From Lotus japonicus (Eukaryota; Streptophyta; Magnoliopsida; Fabales; Fabaceae): a stretch of 64,000 nt of DNA. The stretch spans positions 66,519,920-66,583,919 of the forward strand of contig NC_080043.1 of the NCBI RefSeq assembly GCF_012489685.1, written 5' to 3'. Below are positions 10,390-22,900 of this stretch, piece by piece. The first letter of the stretch is position 1, and the number at the start of each line of letters is the position of its first letter. The notes below the pieces were generated by a model. It searched no databases and had not been told where the DNA came from. It worked only from the letters and a program-made list of their open reading frames with translations. The position numbers were made by a program, and so were the translations under genes.

Positions 10390-11498
10390 TGGTGAGTTAA
10401 CTTTGTTAGTGGAGTGGGGTGGAGTTCCCGACTCATATCCGTTGGTTGAACAAGACCCTCTACGGCCTCAAACAGGCGCATCGTGTTTGGTTTTAGCGCT
10501 TGAGATGAGCTATTATTTTGTGTACAGTCAGACTAATCCATCCTTATTCTTCTTCTACAAAGGGTGTATCACTCTCTATCTTTTAGCGTATGTGGATGAC
10601 ATCATTCTTACTAGTAGTGATCCCTTTCTTCTAACTCAATTATTGCTCGTCTTAATGCTGAGTTCGCCATTAAATATCTGGGTAAGATTGACTACTATCT
10701 TCATTTTGAGATCATTTATACTGTTGATGACTTGTTCTTAGGACAGGCTAAATATGCTCATGATTTTCTTTCCCGTGCTATGATGCTTGAGGCTAATCAT
10801 GTTTCGACGCCTTTGGCTACCGATTCTCATCTGGTCAACACTAGTGAGGCTTACTCAGATCCTACTATCTACCGCTCTTTAGTTGGGGCATTAAAGTATT
10901 TGACTATTACTCGTCATGAATTATCCTATGTTGTTAACAAGGTGAGTCAGTTCCTTCAGGCTCCGACTATTGATCATTTTCAGGTTGTTAAGTATATTCT
11001 TCGTTAAGTATGTGGTACACAATATTTCGGTTTTACGTTTCGTCGTACTGCTTCCCCCGCTGTTCTTGGCTATAGTGATGTTGATTGAGCTCGCTATACG
11101 AACACTCACTGTTCTACTTATGGCTATGTTTTTTTATTAGCGATAATCTCTTATCTCGGAGTTCTAAGAAACGATCTATTGTTGCTTGCTTCAATTGTGA
11201 ATCTAAGTATAAGGTTATAGCTAATATTGTTTCTGAGCTAGTTTGGTTGCTTAATCTTCTTCATGAGCTTCGTGTTCGGTTATCGACGACTCTAATTTTT
11301 CTCAGTGGCAATCAGAGTGATTTGTTTATGGCTTATAATAATCTCGCTCATAAGCGTGCTAAACACATTGATTTAGATTGTCACTTCGTTCTTGAGTTGG
11401 TCGCCTCTGGTCGGTTAGTTGTTCGTCATGTTCCTATTTCTCTCCTGCTTGCTGATATTTGTACAAAGGCGTTGCCTCGTACATTGTTTGACAAAGGG
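10390..11498 (+). pseudogene. Ty1/copia RT-RNase H remnant
   Basis: The frame shows LYLLAYVDDIILTSSDP (about 10575-10625, with the YVDD catalytic box), the block IYRSLVGALKYLTITRHELS (10870-10925) and then the RNase H end KRAKHIDLDCHFVLELV and LLADICTKALPR. Several stops and frame changes occur. Gag, protease, integrase and the 5' LTR are absent. Confidence 0.85.
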
Positions 11499-11669
11499 TG
11501 TTAGCGATAAATAGACATAATATTCGACAAGATCCCTTTATTATTTCTTAGCATATTCTGTAATATTTCTTAGAGTATTCCTCAGCATATTTATATTTTT
11601 TCTGTTATAAATAATATTGTCTACCTCATACAAATTATGGTGAGAATGATCACATCTTAGTATCTTACA
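11499..11669 (+). repeat. 3' LTR of the copia remnant
   Basis: It begins TGTTAGCGATAAATAG directly after the RNase H frame (preceded by ACAAAGGG) and ends ATCTTAGTATCTTACA, so it has TG..CA ends. It is 171 bp long. No partner LTR is in the window. Confidence 0.6.
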
Positions 11670-11769
11670 CTAAAAATGGAGTTATATTTTTATAAGCCAA
11701 AATAATTAAAAGGAGTATAGGGGTATTCCAACTTATATACAACACTTAAGTGCATTGGAAATCACACTA

Positions 11770-12135
11770 ACACTGTTTGGTTGTGGAGAGATAGAATAGA
11801 GAGAGATGCAAGGGAGAGAGATAGAAGAGAGATTGATGATCCACATTGTTTGGTTGTCATCTACTGTTGGTGAGAGAGAGATAGAGGGTGCATTTTTTGC
11901 ACTTTTTCTCCTCTTCTCAATTTGAGAAGAAATGCTGCCACTATATGCACTTACAATACATTTTGCATTTAAAAATGATTTTTTAAAGAAAAGTTATTTT
12001 TTTCTCTCTCTTCGACCTCATTCTTCCGTTTCTATCTCTCTTTTCTATCTACCATATCAAACAACCTATCAAATCTACTCTATTGCTCATCTATTTCTCT
12101 CTACTTAACTTCTCTTTTTTCTACCAAACATAATA
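11770..12135. mobile_element. Foldback or MITE-like element
   Basis: A purine-rich left arm (11780-11905, with GTTTGGTTGT twice and many GAGAGATAGA) is matched by an imperfect reverse-complement right arm (11995-12130, TCTATCTCTC and ACCAAACA). The arms surround about 90 bp. No ORF is present. The superfamily is not assigned because clean TIR ends and a TSD could not be read. Confidence 0.5.
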
Positions 12136-13300
12136 AAGAAGAGGTTCAAATAACCAGAGCAATGAAAGCTCAGCATACCCCAATAGCACTAACAATAGCA
12201 TAAAGACCCAAACCTTGCTAACAAAACCTACCCAAAATCCCACGAACTGTGTAGCTCCAACTAGACAAAATGCATACCTACATAGACTATAGTCTAGAGC
12301 CCTTTCTTAAATTACCACTCCAGAGGAAGACAATAAGGAAGATTTGGACCGGTTGTGTGGGCCAGAAACAGTTGCTAACCTTGGATGAAACAAAAACAAG
12401 CCATTCATTAGTGTCTATCTTGGATGGCAACAACAAAAATTGGTATCCTATAAGAAAAGTTTGCAGCTAGAATCTTGTTATCAATGGCGCCCCAGTCTCT
12501 TAACTGAAAATAGGATGTAATGTTTTTATTGTATTACTAATTTATACCATTAACCCCTCATGCCTCAATTGTAATTGCCCTTGTGATTTACATGCAGCAA
12601 TGATATATACACACCTCATTTTTTAAACACTTCATTTCTACTTATTTTTGTTTCTATCTCTCTCATCTTATCATCTATCACATCTCATACTTTCTCTCTC
12701 TTACTTTTTTTTTTCTTCTTATCTCTCTCATACTTCACCTCTCTCCACCTCATTTTTGAGGTGTCAACCTATAATTATTCGATTTACATGTCATTTGCAA
12801 TATTTACAGTGCGGGAAAATTGAAGAATGTAGCCTACTCGAGAACTACCATTTAGAATTTAGTTTTGCTACTGAAAATCAATTTTTTTTTTAATATATTA
12901 GAAATTGTAAGGTTTTACAATTAGTTATAAATATAATAAAGTGGTCAATTTTAATAGTTATTTTTTTAATTCTCTTCAATTTTTAATTAATAATCAAATT
13001 CAAATATTATTAATATATAATTTTAAATCTGAGAAATTGAAAAAACTAAAAAATTAGTAACTAATACAACGAATAATACTGGTATGGATAGACTAAATGG
13101 TACTTGATGGATTAAAATTTTCCAAGTCCTGGATTTAAATCCTACTGGTATCTAGGTACCAAAAAAAAATACAACGAATAATAAAGTGGATGTTGTTTTT
13201 TTTTACTTTTAATTTGTATTATCTAATTCATTTAATACAAAAAATTGTAATACTAAATGTATGTAATTAATGTAAAAATTTAAGTCTCTTTTACATATAT
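12136..13300. other. Spacer with pyrimidine tracts, no gene seen
   Basis: The stretch is AT-rich, with a C/T-rich tract at 12640-12760 and no coding segment I can support. A weak SINE-like unit at 13085-13170 (GGATTTAAATCCTACTGG followed by an A-run) is too degenerate to call separately. Confidence 0.4.
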
Positions 13301-13307
13301 ACTAGAA

Positions 13308-13340
13308 ATTAAACCCGTGCGTTGCACGGGTAATGCACGA
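13308..13340. repeat. ACCCGTGC hairpin of a dispersed repeat
   Basis: ACTAGAAATTAAACCCGTGCGTTGCACGGGTAATG contains the palindrome ACCCGTGC-GTT-GCACGGGT. This hairpin near an ACTAGA string is common at the edge of dispersed plant repeats. A related but decayed string, ACTAGATATAACGTGCATTG, lies near 14068. Confidence 0.4.
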
Positions 13341-14730
13341 GTTTGTTTTAAGTTATGTGTCTATTATTTGTAACAATAATATATGTTATATAAGAAAAAA
13401 TTATTCAATAGTAGATAATTAAGAATATGATAGATGTAATGAAATGTACACTAATTTTTTAGTATATTAAAGCGCATGTTTTATGTTGTGCTTTAATAGA
13501 AATTATTTTAAGTTCATTTGGTGATAATATGTTTTAATAGTAATGCACTATCAATAATAAGCAAAAGTATGAAAATATATAATTAGAGTTGAATAATTTA
13601 GTCTCTGTTTGTGTAAAATATTTTATAAAAAAAGAGACTTTTATAAAGTGGTATTTATATCTTTCTTTCATTTTTTAGCCTTAAAAGTAGTACTTTCAGT
13701 TTAAACTTTATGAAAAGTGTGCTACTGGAAGTTTAATGTTGAAATATTTTTGTCTCTTTCTTCCCAAAATTATTTGTTAATAAATATTATTTTCTTATTG
13801 AATTTAATTTTTAATATTTGTGAAATACAAAACTCAAGTAAATTTTAAGTTTATGGATGTTTTTATTTAATGTAAGTAGTTGAATAGTTTTTTACAATAT
13901 ATATATTTTCAATTTTAAGTTTATTATTGTTTAACATATTTATTACAAAGTTTTTTATTTGTTTGGATGCTTTCAATACAATGCAACACTTGAGTTTTTC
14001 TTTTGTATTTAATGCAAAAACTCAAGTGTGCTTTACATATATATATATATATAGATAGATTGACTAGATATAACGTGCATTGAACAAGTTTATTTACAAT
14101 GTTTTTTACAATATGTAATATTTATTATAGTTTAATTATTAAAATAAGAATAATTGTGTTAAGACATTTCAATAAACTGAATTTCAATTCTCTTTGTGTA
14201 TATTATGAATATAACTCAAATTTAATAATTAGAATTGAAGTAATTTTAACAATTTAATAACTTATTCATTTAATAATAGGAAAAAAATAATTTAATATGA
14301 AATATTTTAAATTAAAGAATAAGGTTTTAATATTATTGAATAATTTGAAGTAGCTTTTTTATATTTTTTACCGGTACATTTGTTGGAAGACAAAACCATA
14401 GTTTTTCAACAGGTTTACACATGTCAAAACTAAGAACAATAAAGTAATTTTAACTTTCAAGATTATAATAATTTATACTTTTAATAGCGTAAAATATTAT
14501 TTAGTAAATTTAAATTTATTCAATTTTGATCATAATTATTTTCCTCTATAATGTTTTCTCTATTAATTTTTACAAACATATAGATAATACACACAAACTC
14601 TATAGGTAATATCTTATAGCGATTTTTATTATTTAAAAAATATTATATCTAAATTATTTATTATTTATTAGCATTAACTCTTAAAAATGTATCACAAATC
14701 CAAAACAAAAATAATTTTTTATATCTATAA
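13341..14730. other. Very AT-rich spacer, no gene seen
   Basis: Long A and T runs and an (AT)n tract at about 14035-14053 are present. I saw no coding potential or element ends apart from the hairpin pair noted at 13308 and 14068. Confidence 0.5.
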
Positions 14731-14734
14731 ATAA

Positions 14735-14935
14735 ATTTTATTATTGGGTTGTTCTGCCGGTGCTGGTTCTGCCTTGTGGGCTTTTAGGGGTTTGGTAGTG
14801 ATCTTTGGGTTGTTTCTCTTAGGCTTCAGGAGTATTTTTTTTAATCCTTTTTTATCCCTTTGACGAGGGTTGTGAATCTTTTCAATTTTCTCATTATTAT
14901 ATCAATATAATTTTTCTTTCTAACAAAAATTTATA
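14735..14935 (+). repeat. 5'-truncated LINE 3' end
   Basis: A short GC-richer patch (GGGTTGTTCTGCCGGTGCTG) passes into TTTGACGAGGGTTGTGAATC and then a T-rich end with TATCAATATAATTTTTC. This pattern is typical for the last 200 bp of plant L1 elements. It stands out from the AT-rich surroundings. Confidence 0.4.
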
Positions 14936-15132
14936 ATTTAATCTATATATGTAGTTGAGTAACAGTTGACAATACAATTTTTTCAGTTTTTTATTTTATT
15001 ATTTAACATAGTTTTTAAAAAATAAACTTGTTATGTATTTAATACTAATTTCTGAGAATTTTATTATTTAATGTATTTAATTAAAAAGCTCAAAAGTGAG
15101 TTTTACATGATTTTAGTATTTTTTTTACTTCC

Positions 15133-15243
15133 TCGTATGATAGCTCAAGTGGTAAGAGTTGAGTGACATATGAATTGGAGAGTTAAAGGTCAATGGATCA
15201 ATTCCTGACAGGTGTATTTTATCTTTTCGATGTATAAAAAAGG
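15133..15243 (+). repeat. tRNA-derived SINE-like unit
   Basis: An A-box-like TAGCTCAAGTGG (15141-15152) and a B-box-like GGATCAATTCC (15195-15205) are spaced as in a pol III tRNA-type promoter. An A-rich 3' end follows (TGTATAAAAAAGG). Flanking direct repeats were not resolved. Confidence 0.5.
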
Positions 15244-15520
15244 ATATTTCTTTACAATATTTATATGTTAGTTTATATACCATTTAATATTTTTCAAGAC
15301 AAATTTACACAAATAATATTTTATTCTATTTATTTACAATATTTCATTATTGTCTTTAATATAAATTTTCATATTAGTTGAAGTCAACTTTGTTGAAGTC
15401 AATTAAATAACAAATTAATTATTACAATCAATGACTAATTAACTACAAAATAAATGGCATAATACTATTGGTCCATTAAGGTGTGGGTTATTAACTCATA
15501 TGAGTCATTTCAACAACCCG

Positions 15521-15527
15521 ATATATA
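15521..15527 (+). promoter_or_regulatory. Candidate TATA box of the Neprosin-domain gene
   Basis: TATATAA in CCGATATATAAGAT lies about 190 bp before the first ATG of exon 1. It is the best TATA match upstream, but the DNA is AT-rich, so chance is possible. Confidence 0.35.
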
Positions 15528-15715
15528 AGATAATTCTAAGTGAGGATGTGATGCAATATTGAATCTCCTCAAATTTGAAAGACAAACAAATGAGATGTTT
15601 ATGACTGAGAACTTGGTACAAACACCGTTTCTGTTGTGAAGAAGAGGAGCAAGAATTATTTATTAGAATTACTCTTCTCTCATTCAGTCATCCTTACACA
15701 TAAACAAGATTATAC

Positions 15716-15922
15716 ATGTGCAACCTGATCAATATTTGTTCATATAATTTTCACATGACAAGGGCAGAAATAGTCATTATCTTGTTGTTTTGCTTGTGTT
15801 TCACTCTCCGAAACTTCGAAGTAGATGAGCGGATCCCAAATTTATCCGAAAATGGATATTCGGATTTGGAGTTGGAGGAACGTTTGAAAATCATCAACAA
15901 GCCTCCTATCAAGAATATTCAA
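15716..15922 (+). CDS. Neprosin gene exon 1
   Basis: It encodes residues 1-69: the signal-like segment and the start of the activation-peptide domain. The donor is CAA|GTATTA. It is the longest open 5' segment and has an in-frame second ATG at 15755. Confidence 0.85.
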
Positions 15923-16895
15923 GTATTACCACACTCTCATCCTTTCAAAAAACTCATATTTAACTTTTCATGATCTATGATGATTCTTCTTAAATATTTA
16001 CTTTATGTTTTATATGTGATCGGTTTCTGCAGACAGAGTTTGGGCACATTGTTGATTGTATTGACATAAATAAACAATTAGCCTTTGACAATCCTTTATT
16101 AAGGAATCATAAGATCCAGGTAATATTTTGACTATCCTTACCTTTGAATTTGATTTCCTAAATCCTAAATCTACATTTTTTTCCTCAAGTTTGTTATTTG
16201 TTAATATCATTATATATATTTTTTAATTTCAGCTAAAACCTAGCTTTCAAGAAACAGCAACCGAACTGGAGGTAAATGAAAAAATATTGTCTACACTTGG
16301 AAAGGATTTGTGCCTTAGAGGAACAGTTCCAGTTCGTAGAGCAACCAAAGAAGATCTCATACGTGAAAACTTGTTCTCAAATAATATTGGTTCCCTAACT
16401 CAGGATACCCCAGACACTCATGTAAGTTTTTTTTCTATAACATGCTCCAAATTTGGAGCATGTTATATCTGAATTAGATGCTTATGGTGAACAACCATCG
16501 TGCTAGATCTTGTTTGTAGTATGTATGAAACAAATGATTTTTTTTTTTTATATTCATTAAGTTAATTTCTCAATGAAACATATAGATAATGTACAACTAA
16601 ACATATAGATAATGCACAACTTATTTTCTTAATCAAAATTTTACAATGTGTATAATTTGAAGTTTGCTACTTGTGACAATGATTTGTTTGCAGTTTGCAG
16701 GAGCTCGTTTAAATTTAACTCAAAAGGTGTATTTCGGAATTAATGGAACTATTAGTGTATATACCCCAACTATTGGGAAGGACCAAATGAGTTCTGCTTA
16801 TATATGGGTTTCAAATGGAACAGATCCTAACTACGAAAACAATATCCAAGCTGGATGGCAGGTTTTTTCTTTTTCTCAATTCCTCTAGTTCCCAT

Positions 16896-16934
<39 letters not shown>

Positions 16935-19900
16935 AGTTCTCCCATTGAATATCTTTGACTTACTTAAGATAATTAAAATTTCTAATTTTTTATTTGTACA
17001 TATAAAGAGATGTCTTGTTTATAAAAAATATGGGTTAAATATATTTGTATCTATGAGATAACGAATTATGGTATTCGTCCTTTAATTAAATTTTCACTAA
17101 AATTCATTGTTAGAGTCCCACATTGGCTAGAGATGTGGCCAAGCAATTGCTTATATATGGTTGTGCAAACCTTAACTCTTGAGCTAGCTTTTGGGTTGAG
17201 TTAGGCCTCCTTCATGGTATCAGAGCCTCTATGACCGAGAGGTCTAGAGTTCGATCCTTGCTCCCCTCACTTTCTGATTAAAAAGTGGAATTTAATTAAG
17301 CACATGGTAGGTGAGCCTGTGCATTTATCCACGCTTCAAGTCCAAATGGCTCTTGCGTGAGGGGGCGTGTTAGAATATAATATAAAACCATTAAAGTGGC
17401 CCTTACCCAACAGCTTATGTAACACCCCATTTTCTGTTATTTGGTTATTTATTATTTTATTTTAATTAGTATTATGGTATATGGTAATTAAGTGATTTTG
17501 TTAGATAATTAAGTGATTATGTGATATAGATAAATAAGGTTTTAGGGTTTAGTGTGAGTAATTGAGAGTGGGGCCCATTGTATGGCTATTTAAGGGTTAG
17601 GAGTGAAATAGAAAGAAAGAAAAGAAAAAAAATAAGGATTAGAAGAGAAGCAGAACAAGAAACACGTGAAGGTAGAGAAGGAGAGGAGAAAAGAGGAGAA
17701 AACTTAGAACTGATCTACAAGAGGTAAGGGTTTGAAATCATGTTTTATGGATTGGTATGATAGTGGATAATGATAGAAAGCATGATTTAGGAACCCTAGG
17801 TTGCAAAAATTTCCAAATTGAAATAGTTACGGTTTGGTTTTTAGATGATTTTGGGGGTAGATGATAGGCTTGCATGATGCGCAGAAATTTACGTTCTCTT
17901 GTACCCTTTTTCGTGCTATGTTAATGGCCGAATTTGAAGAAGTAGTCTTCATAAAAGTTGTAGGTTTTTCTGTTACGAAACTTTTGCCACTGGTTTCACG
18001 TCATTCCGACGTCTGTAGCTCGAGTTATGTGTATTTTAGTGAGTATAGGTTAAGCTGTCCAGTTTCTTACGAACTGCGGTTAGTGTACGATTTTTCCTGA
18101 TTTTTGTACTTTGAATTGTGACTTGAAAATTTATAGAGGTTTACAAAACGTGTATACGGAATCATGATAAAAATATTAGATTTTTCTGAGTATATTTGAT
18201 AATTTACATCTGTTTAATAGTTCATAAGATGTGTGGTGCGCGCACATGGCGAGTTGCGCAGGAAGATGTCGCAAGATGTCGCGACATGGCGAGTTGCGTA
18301 GGGAGATGTCGTGAGATGTCGCGACATGGCGAGTTATTCAGCGACATGGCGAGTTGCGTAGGGAGATGTCGTGAGATGTCGCGACATGGCGAGTTGTGCA
18401 GTGAGATGTCGCGAGATGGCGAGCATGAGCATGTCGCGAGTTTTTGGGAAAATTTAGAGAGAAATCCAGTCTTTAGGAAATAGTTGCAGAACCTGTTATA
18501 TATGAATTATATTTAATTTACATCTATTTTTAATAATCATTATATGATGTTGTTTCTGAATTGATGTTATGTTTGAGATGCTAAGTTGTTGTGATTGCAA
18601 GTTGTATAATTGATAACATGTAATATGTGTTTTGTGCAACTGGTGATGAATATTCTAAAATAATTAGGACTTGGAGATGGTCTGAATATGCATATGTTAG
18701 TTGAGTTTTGCACAATACACTGCATAGTTGTCAAGAGGCAATGTTTGCTAGTTCTCGTGGAGGCTAGTGACTTGTCCCAAAACTGGAGTGGTTTTGAAGC
18801 CTAGAGCGAGGGCTTTATTGGTGGTTATCTGTCTGGAGTGGACGCGGTGATACCGCTAAGGATAACAACTTTGGTACCAAAGGCATTTGCACGGGTCTCA
18901 CTTGAGTCATATGTGTTATGGTGATATTTTTGGAGAGATTTGATGTGGTGGTAATTAGAGACTATTATATATGTTCTAATTGAGCTATAATTTATGGAGT
19001 ATTTGCCATAGCTGTGAACTTGATTAATTATGTTAAAATTACATAATTTATTATTTGTTAGTGAATGTGAGTAATTTATGTGGGGCATAGATAAGCTTTT
19101 ACATTATTTATTATTATGCTTATCCATATGATATGAGTGCTCACCCTTCTGTTGGAATGATGTTCTATGCGACATCGCTCAGGTACCGTAGATAGTGGAG
19201 CTTCTCGCGAGGGTTAGTTGGAGGAGCTAGTCTTTCATTTACGGTTTAGTTAGGGGAGTCATGCTCTGTTATGTAACACCGGGAAACGTTTAGTTTTGTA
19301 CCTTGATGTTAAGAGTTACCTATGAACTCTCTTTATGTTAAATTTTGGAGTTGAAATAAATCCGCTGTGCTATGCATATGATGTTGCGACATTAAAGTTG
19401 GAAAATTTATATATTTATTATGAGCATGACAGGTGTTTTGATTTATGTTTCTGGAGAATAAGTGTGACACCCTCTGTGTTATGCATTTTACTCTGATTTA
19501 TGATATATTATTATGCGGGGTTTAGAGGGTGTTACATTAGTGGTATCAGAGCATGGTCGGTTAGTAGACTAGGTTTATCAGCATGTTTATTAACATGTTT
19601 AATTCCTTTTGTATTCGATATGTGTCTATGACACAATCGATATTGTTTTGGTCAGTAGGATAGAAGAAGTCCTACCCCGAGTTGTTCATTTAAGGTAATT
19701 TTCGAGGGCGAAAATTCTTAAGTGGGGGAGAGTTGTAACACCCCACTTTTCGTTATTAGGTTATTTATTATTTTATCTTAATTATTATTATGCTATATGG
19801 TAATTTGATGAATTATGTGATTATAATTTAAATCTCATGTGATATAGAATAAGATTTAGATAAATAAGTTTGTTAGGTTTTTGTGTGAGTAATTGAGAGT

Positions 19901-22900
19901 GGGGCCCATTAGTATGACTATTTAAGGGATATGAGTGAATTAGAAAGAGAGAAATCAGAATTTGAGAATTGGAGAAGTTAGCAGAGGAGAAGAAAAGAAG
20001 CGTGAAAGAGAGAAGGGGAGAAAAGAGAAGAAAAAACCTAGAATTTGATCTTCAAGAGGTAAGGGTTTGAATTTATCTTGTATAATTGTAGAATAACAGA
20101 GGTTGAGTTTAACATGAAGGAACCCTCATCTTTTTTGAAAATTCAGAACTGAGAGACTGTGTTGAGTGTTAACATGTGGTGAGAAAAATTGATTTTGAGC
20201 GAAATTGAGGTTCCGGGGAAAATTTGGTTCTGTTATGTTTTGCCCGCAGATACCCTAACAGTCTGTGTTGTAGAGAGCATAACTCTCTCTACAGAATTCC
20301 AAATTGAGTGAAACCAATTTTGTATGAAAGCTAACTCATAGGGCTATGTTGGGTAATATTTTCATAATTTTTCGATTGCTGGTTCAATACCAGAATCATT
20401 TGCAAGTTTATTCTGTTTCTGCCCGCAGATGTAACACCCCACTTTTCGTTATTAGGTTATTTATTATTTTATCTTAATTATTATTATGCTATATGGTAAT
20501 TTGATGAATTATGTGATTATAATTTAAATCTCATGTGATATAGAATAAGATTTAGATAAATAAGTTTGTTAGGTTTTTGTGTGAGTAATTGAGAGTGGGG
20601 CCCATTAGTATGACTATTTAAGGGATATGAGTGAATTAGAAAGAGAGAAATCAGAATTTGAGAATTGGAGAAGTTAGCAGAGGAGAAGAAAAGAAGCGTG
20701 AAAGAGAGAAGGGGAGAAAAGAGAAGAAAAAACCTAGAATTTGATCTTCAAGAGGTAAGGGTTTGAATTTATCTTGTATAATTGTAGAATAACAGAGGTT
20801 GAGTTTAACATGAAGGAACCCTCATCTTTTTTGAAAATTCAGAACTGAGAGACTGTGTTGAGTGTTAACATGTGGTGAGAAAAATTGATTTTGAGCGAAA
20901 TTGAGGTTCCGGGGAAAATTTGGTTCTGTTATGTTTTGCCCGCAGATACCCTAACAGTCTGTGTTGTAGAGAGCATAACTCTCTCTACAGAATTCCAAAT
21001 TGAGTGAAACCAATTTTGTATGAAAGCTAACTCATAGGGCTATGTTGGGTAATATTTTCATAATTTTTCGATTGCTAGTTCAATACCAGAATCATTTGCA
21101 AGTTTATTCTGTTTCTGCCCGCAGACACCCTAGCAGCCTGTGTTATAGAGAGCATAACTCTCTCTACAGAATTCCGAATTGAGTGAAACCAATTTTGTAT
21201 GAAAGCTAACTCATAGGGCTATATTGGGTAATATTATCATAATTTTTAGATTGCTGGTTCAATACCAGAATTATCTGCAAGTTCACTCTGTTTCTGCTCG
21301 CAGAAACCCTAACAGCCTGTGCTGTAGAGACCATAACTCTCTCTACAGAATTCCAAATTGGGTGAAACCAATTTTATATGAAAGCTAACGTATAAGGCTA
21401 TGTTTGGTAAAATTTTCATAATTTTTGGACTGCTCATTTAGTACCAGGATTATATGCAAGTTTGCTATGTTTCTGCTTATTTCTGAGATTGATTCTGAAA
21501 CTGATTCTAGTAATTGATATGAGACATTTGATGATTTTGTGTTGCTATTTTGTCAGTGGAATAGTGAATGATTTGATAATTGTATTGAAGTGTTATTTTG
21601 TGCAATTTTGGTGTGATTTCCGTTATGGAATTTGGTGAGAAAATATGTTATATATTTGGGGCTGGAGTGGTCTCAAATTGCATGTTTTAATTTATGAGTT
21701 TTTGCACGAAATACACTTCATTTAGTCAAGAGGCAACGTGTCGGTTTTCATCGGAAAACTGAGGTTTGTCCCAGAACTGGCGTGGTTCTGGAAGTCTGGA
21801 GTGGACTTCATTGGTGGTTAACTGTCTGGAGTGGACGCGGTGATACCGCTAAGGTTAACAATTGGTACCACATGCATACATTAGAGTCTCACACACTAAG
21901 TTTCACGTTTTCAGTGGTTTTATGTGTTTGGTGAATCGTTGGTGAATTATTTTGCTGTTGTGGTAAAGTCGAATTATTATTCTTCTTAAAACTTATAATT
22001 TTCTGAAACAACAATAAGAATTATGAAACTGTCTTGAAAGCAAATATTATAATCACTCAGATTTTAAAGACAATGTGAAGAGTTTATAAAGCAGGATCTG
22101 AATTGTTTACTTGCTCTTTGTTATGTTATATTTTATACAATGTAAGTTCTTACCCTTCTGTTGGAATGATGTTCTATGCGACATCGCTCAGGTACAGGAG
22201 GTAGAGATGTGGCTCATGAGGAGTAGCTTCGGAGAGTCTTAGCTTACGTTATTATTATTATTATTATAAAATAAGTGTCTTGCTCTGTAATGTAACACTG
22301 GTTAGATATGTTACGTTACTTTTACATTTATGTTGAGAGGATTTTATAATCTCTTCTTATGGAAGTTGTTGAATAATTTTCTAAATGATGGCGATGTCGT
22401 ACTGTTGACGGCCGAAGTGCTTATGAAATTCAGTTCTGAGTATGATGAATTTTATTGGAATATCATGGAAGATAAACCTATTTAAATAAGTGATTTTATG
22501 CATCTTAGGATTATCTGACTGGTTTAGAAATTTCATTGGCAGGAATAATTCATTCTTTGAAAAGCATATGAACTTATAAATTTTCAAACACAATCAGTGT
22601 TAATTTTAATGAGTTTTCGTGAAGAAGTGTAATACTCCCTTGATATGTTTTTAAACTCTGATAAACGTTTTTAAATAAAACAATGGGAAAAAGGGGGTGT
22701 TACAGCTTAAGCTTTTGGGATTAAGTGGTTATTTGACATGGTATCAGAGCCTCTATGACCGACAGGTCTAGAGTTCGATCCTTGCTCCCCTCACTTTTTG
22801 ATTAAAAAGTGGAATTTAATTAAGCACATGGTAGGTGGGCCTGTGCATTTATCCACGCTTCAAGCCCAAAGGGCTCTTGCGTGAGGGGACATGTTAGAAT

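Larger units (their letters stand above)
17418..22704 (+). mobile_element. Non-autonomous LTR retrotransposon with 2-3 kb LTRs and a 197-bp interior
   Basis: The element starts TGTAACACCCC, ends GGGGGTGTTACA and is flanked by the 5-bp TSD GCTTA (17413-17417, 22705-22709). The left LTR ends GGGTGTTACA at 19536. A primer site TGGTATCAGAGC lies at 19541-19552 and a purine tract AAGTGGGGGAGAGT at 19720-19733. The right LTR starts TGTAACACCCC at 19734. The interior therefore holds only the priming signals, with no coding. The two LTRs share ends and several internal blocks (for example GGAATGATGTTCTATGCGAC), yet differ strongly in their middles. TGTAACACCCC ends are frequent in plant chromovirus LTRs, but the lineage cannot be proven without coding sequence. 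Confidence 0.85.
19734..22704 (+). repeat. Right LTR of the 17418-22704 element, with internal duplication
   Basis: 2,971 bp as found. It consists of a 696-bp leading segment (19734-20429) repeated at once (20430-21125), followed by the rest of the LTR to the terminal GGGTGTTACA. Without the extra copy the LTR would be about 2.28 kb, close to the left LTR. Confidence 0.8.

Noticed and set aside
12648..12893. Frame of 81 codons starting MFLSLSSYHL
   Set aside because: Low-complexity Ser/Leu/Phe peptide from a pyrimidine tract, with no recognisable domain.
18196..18483. Open frame of 95 codons in the left LTR
   Set aside because: It is produced by the GATGTCGCGACAT minisatellite; the peptide is repetitive and has no counterpart in the right LTR.
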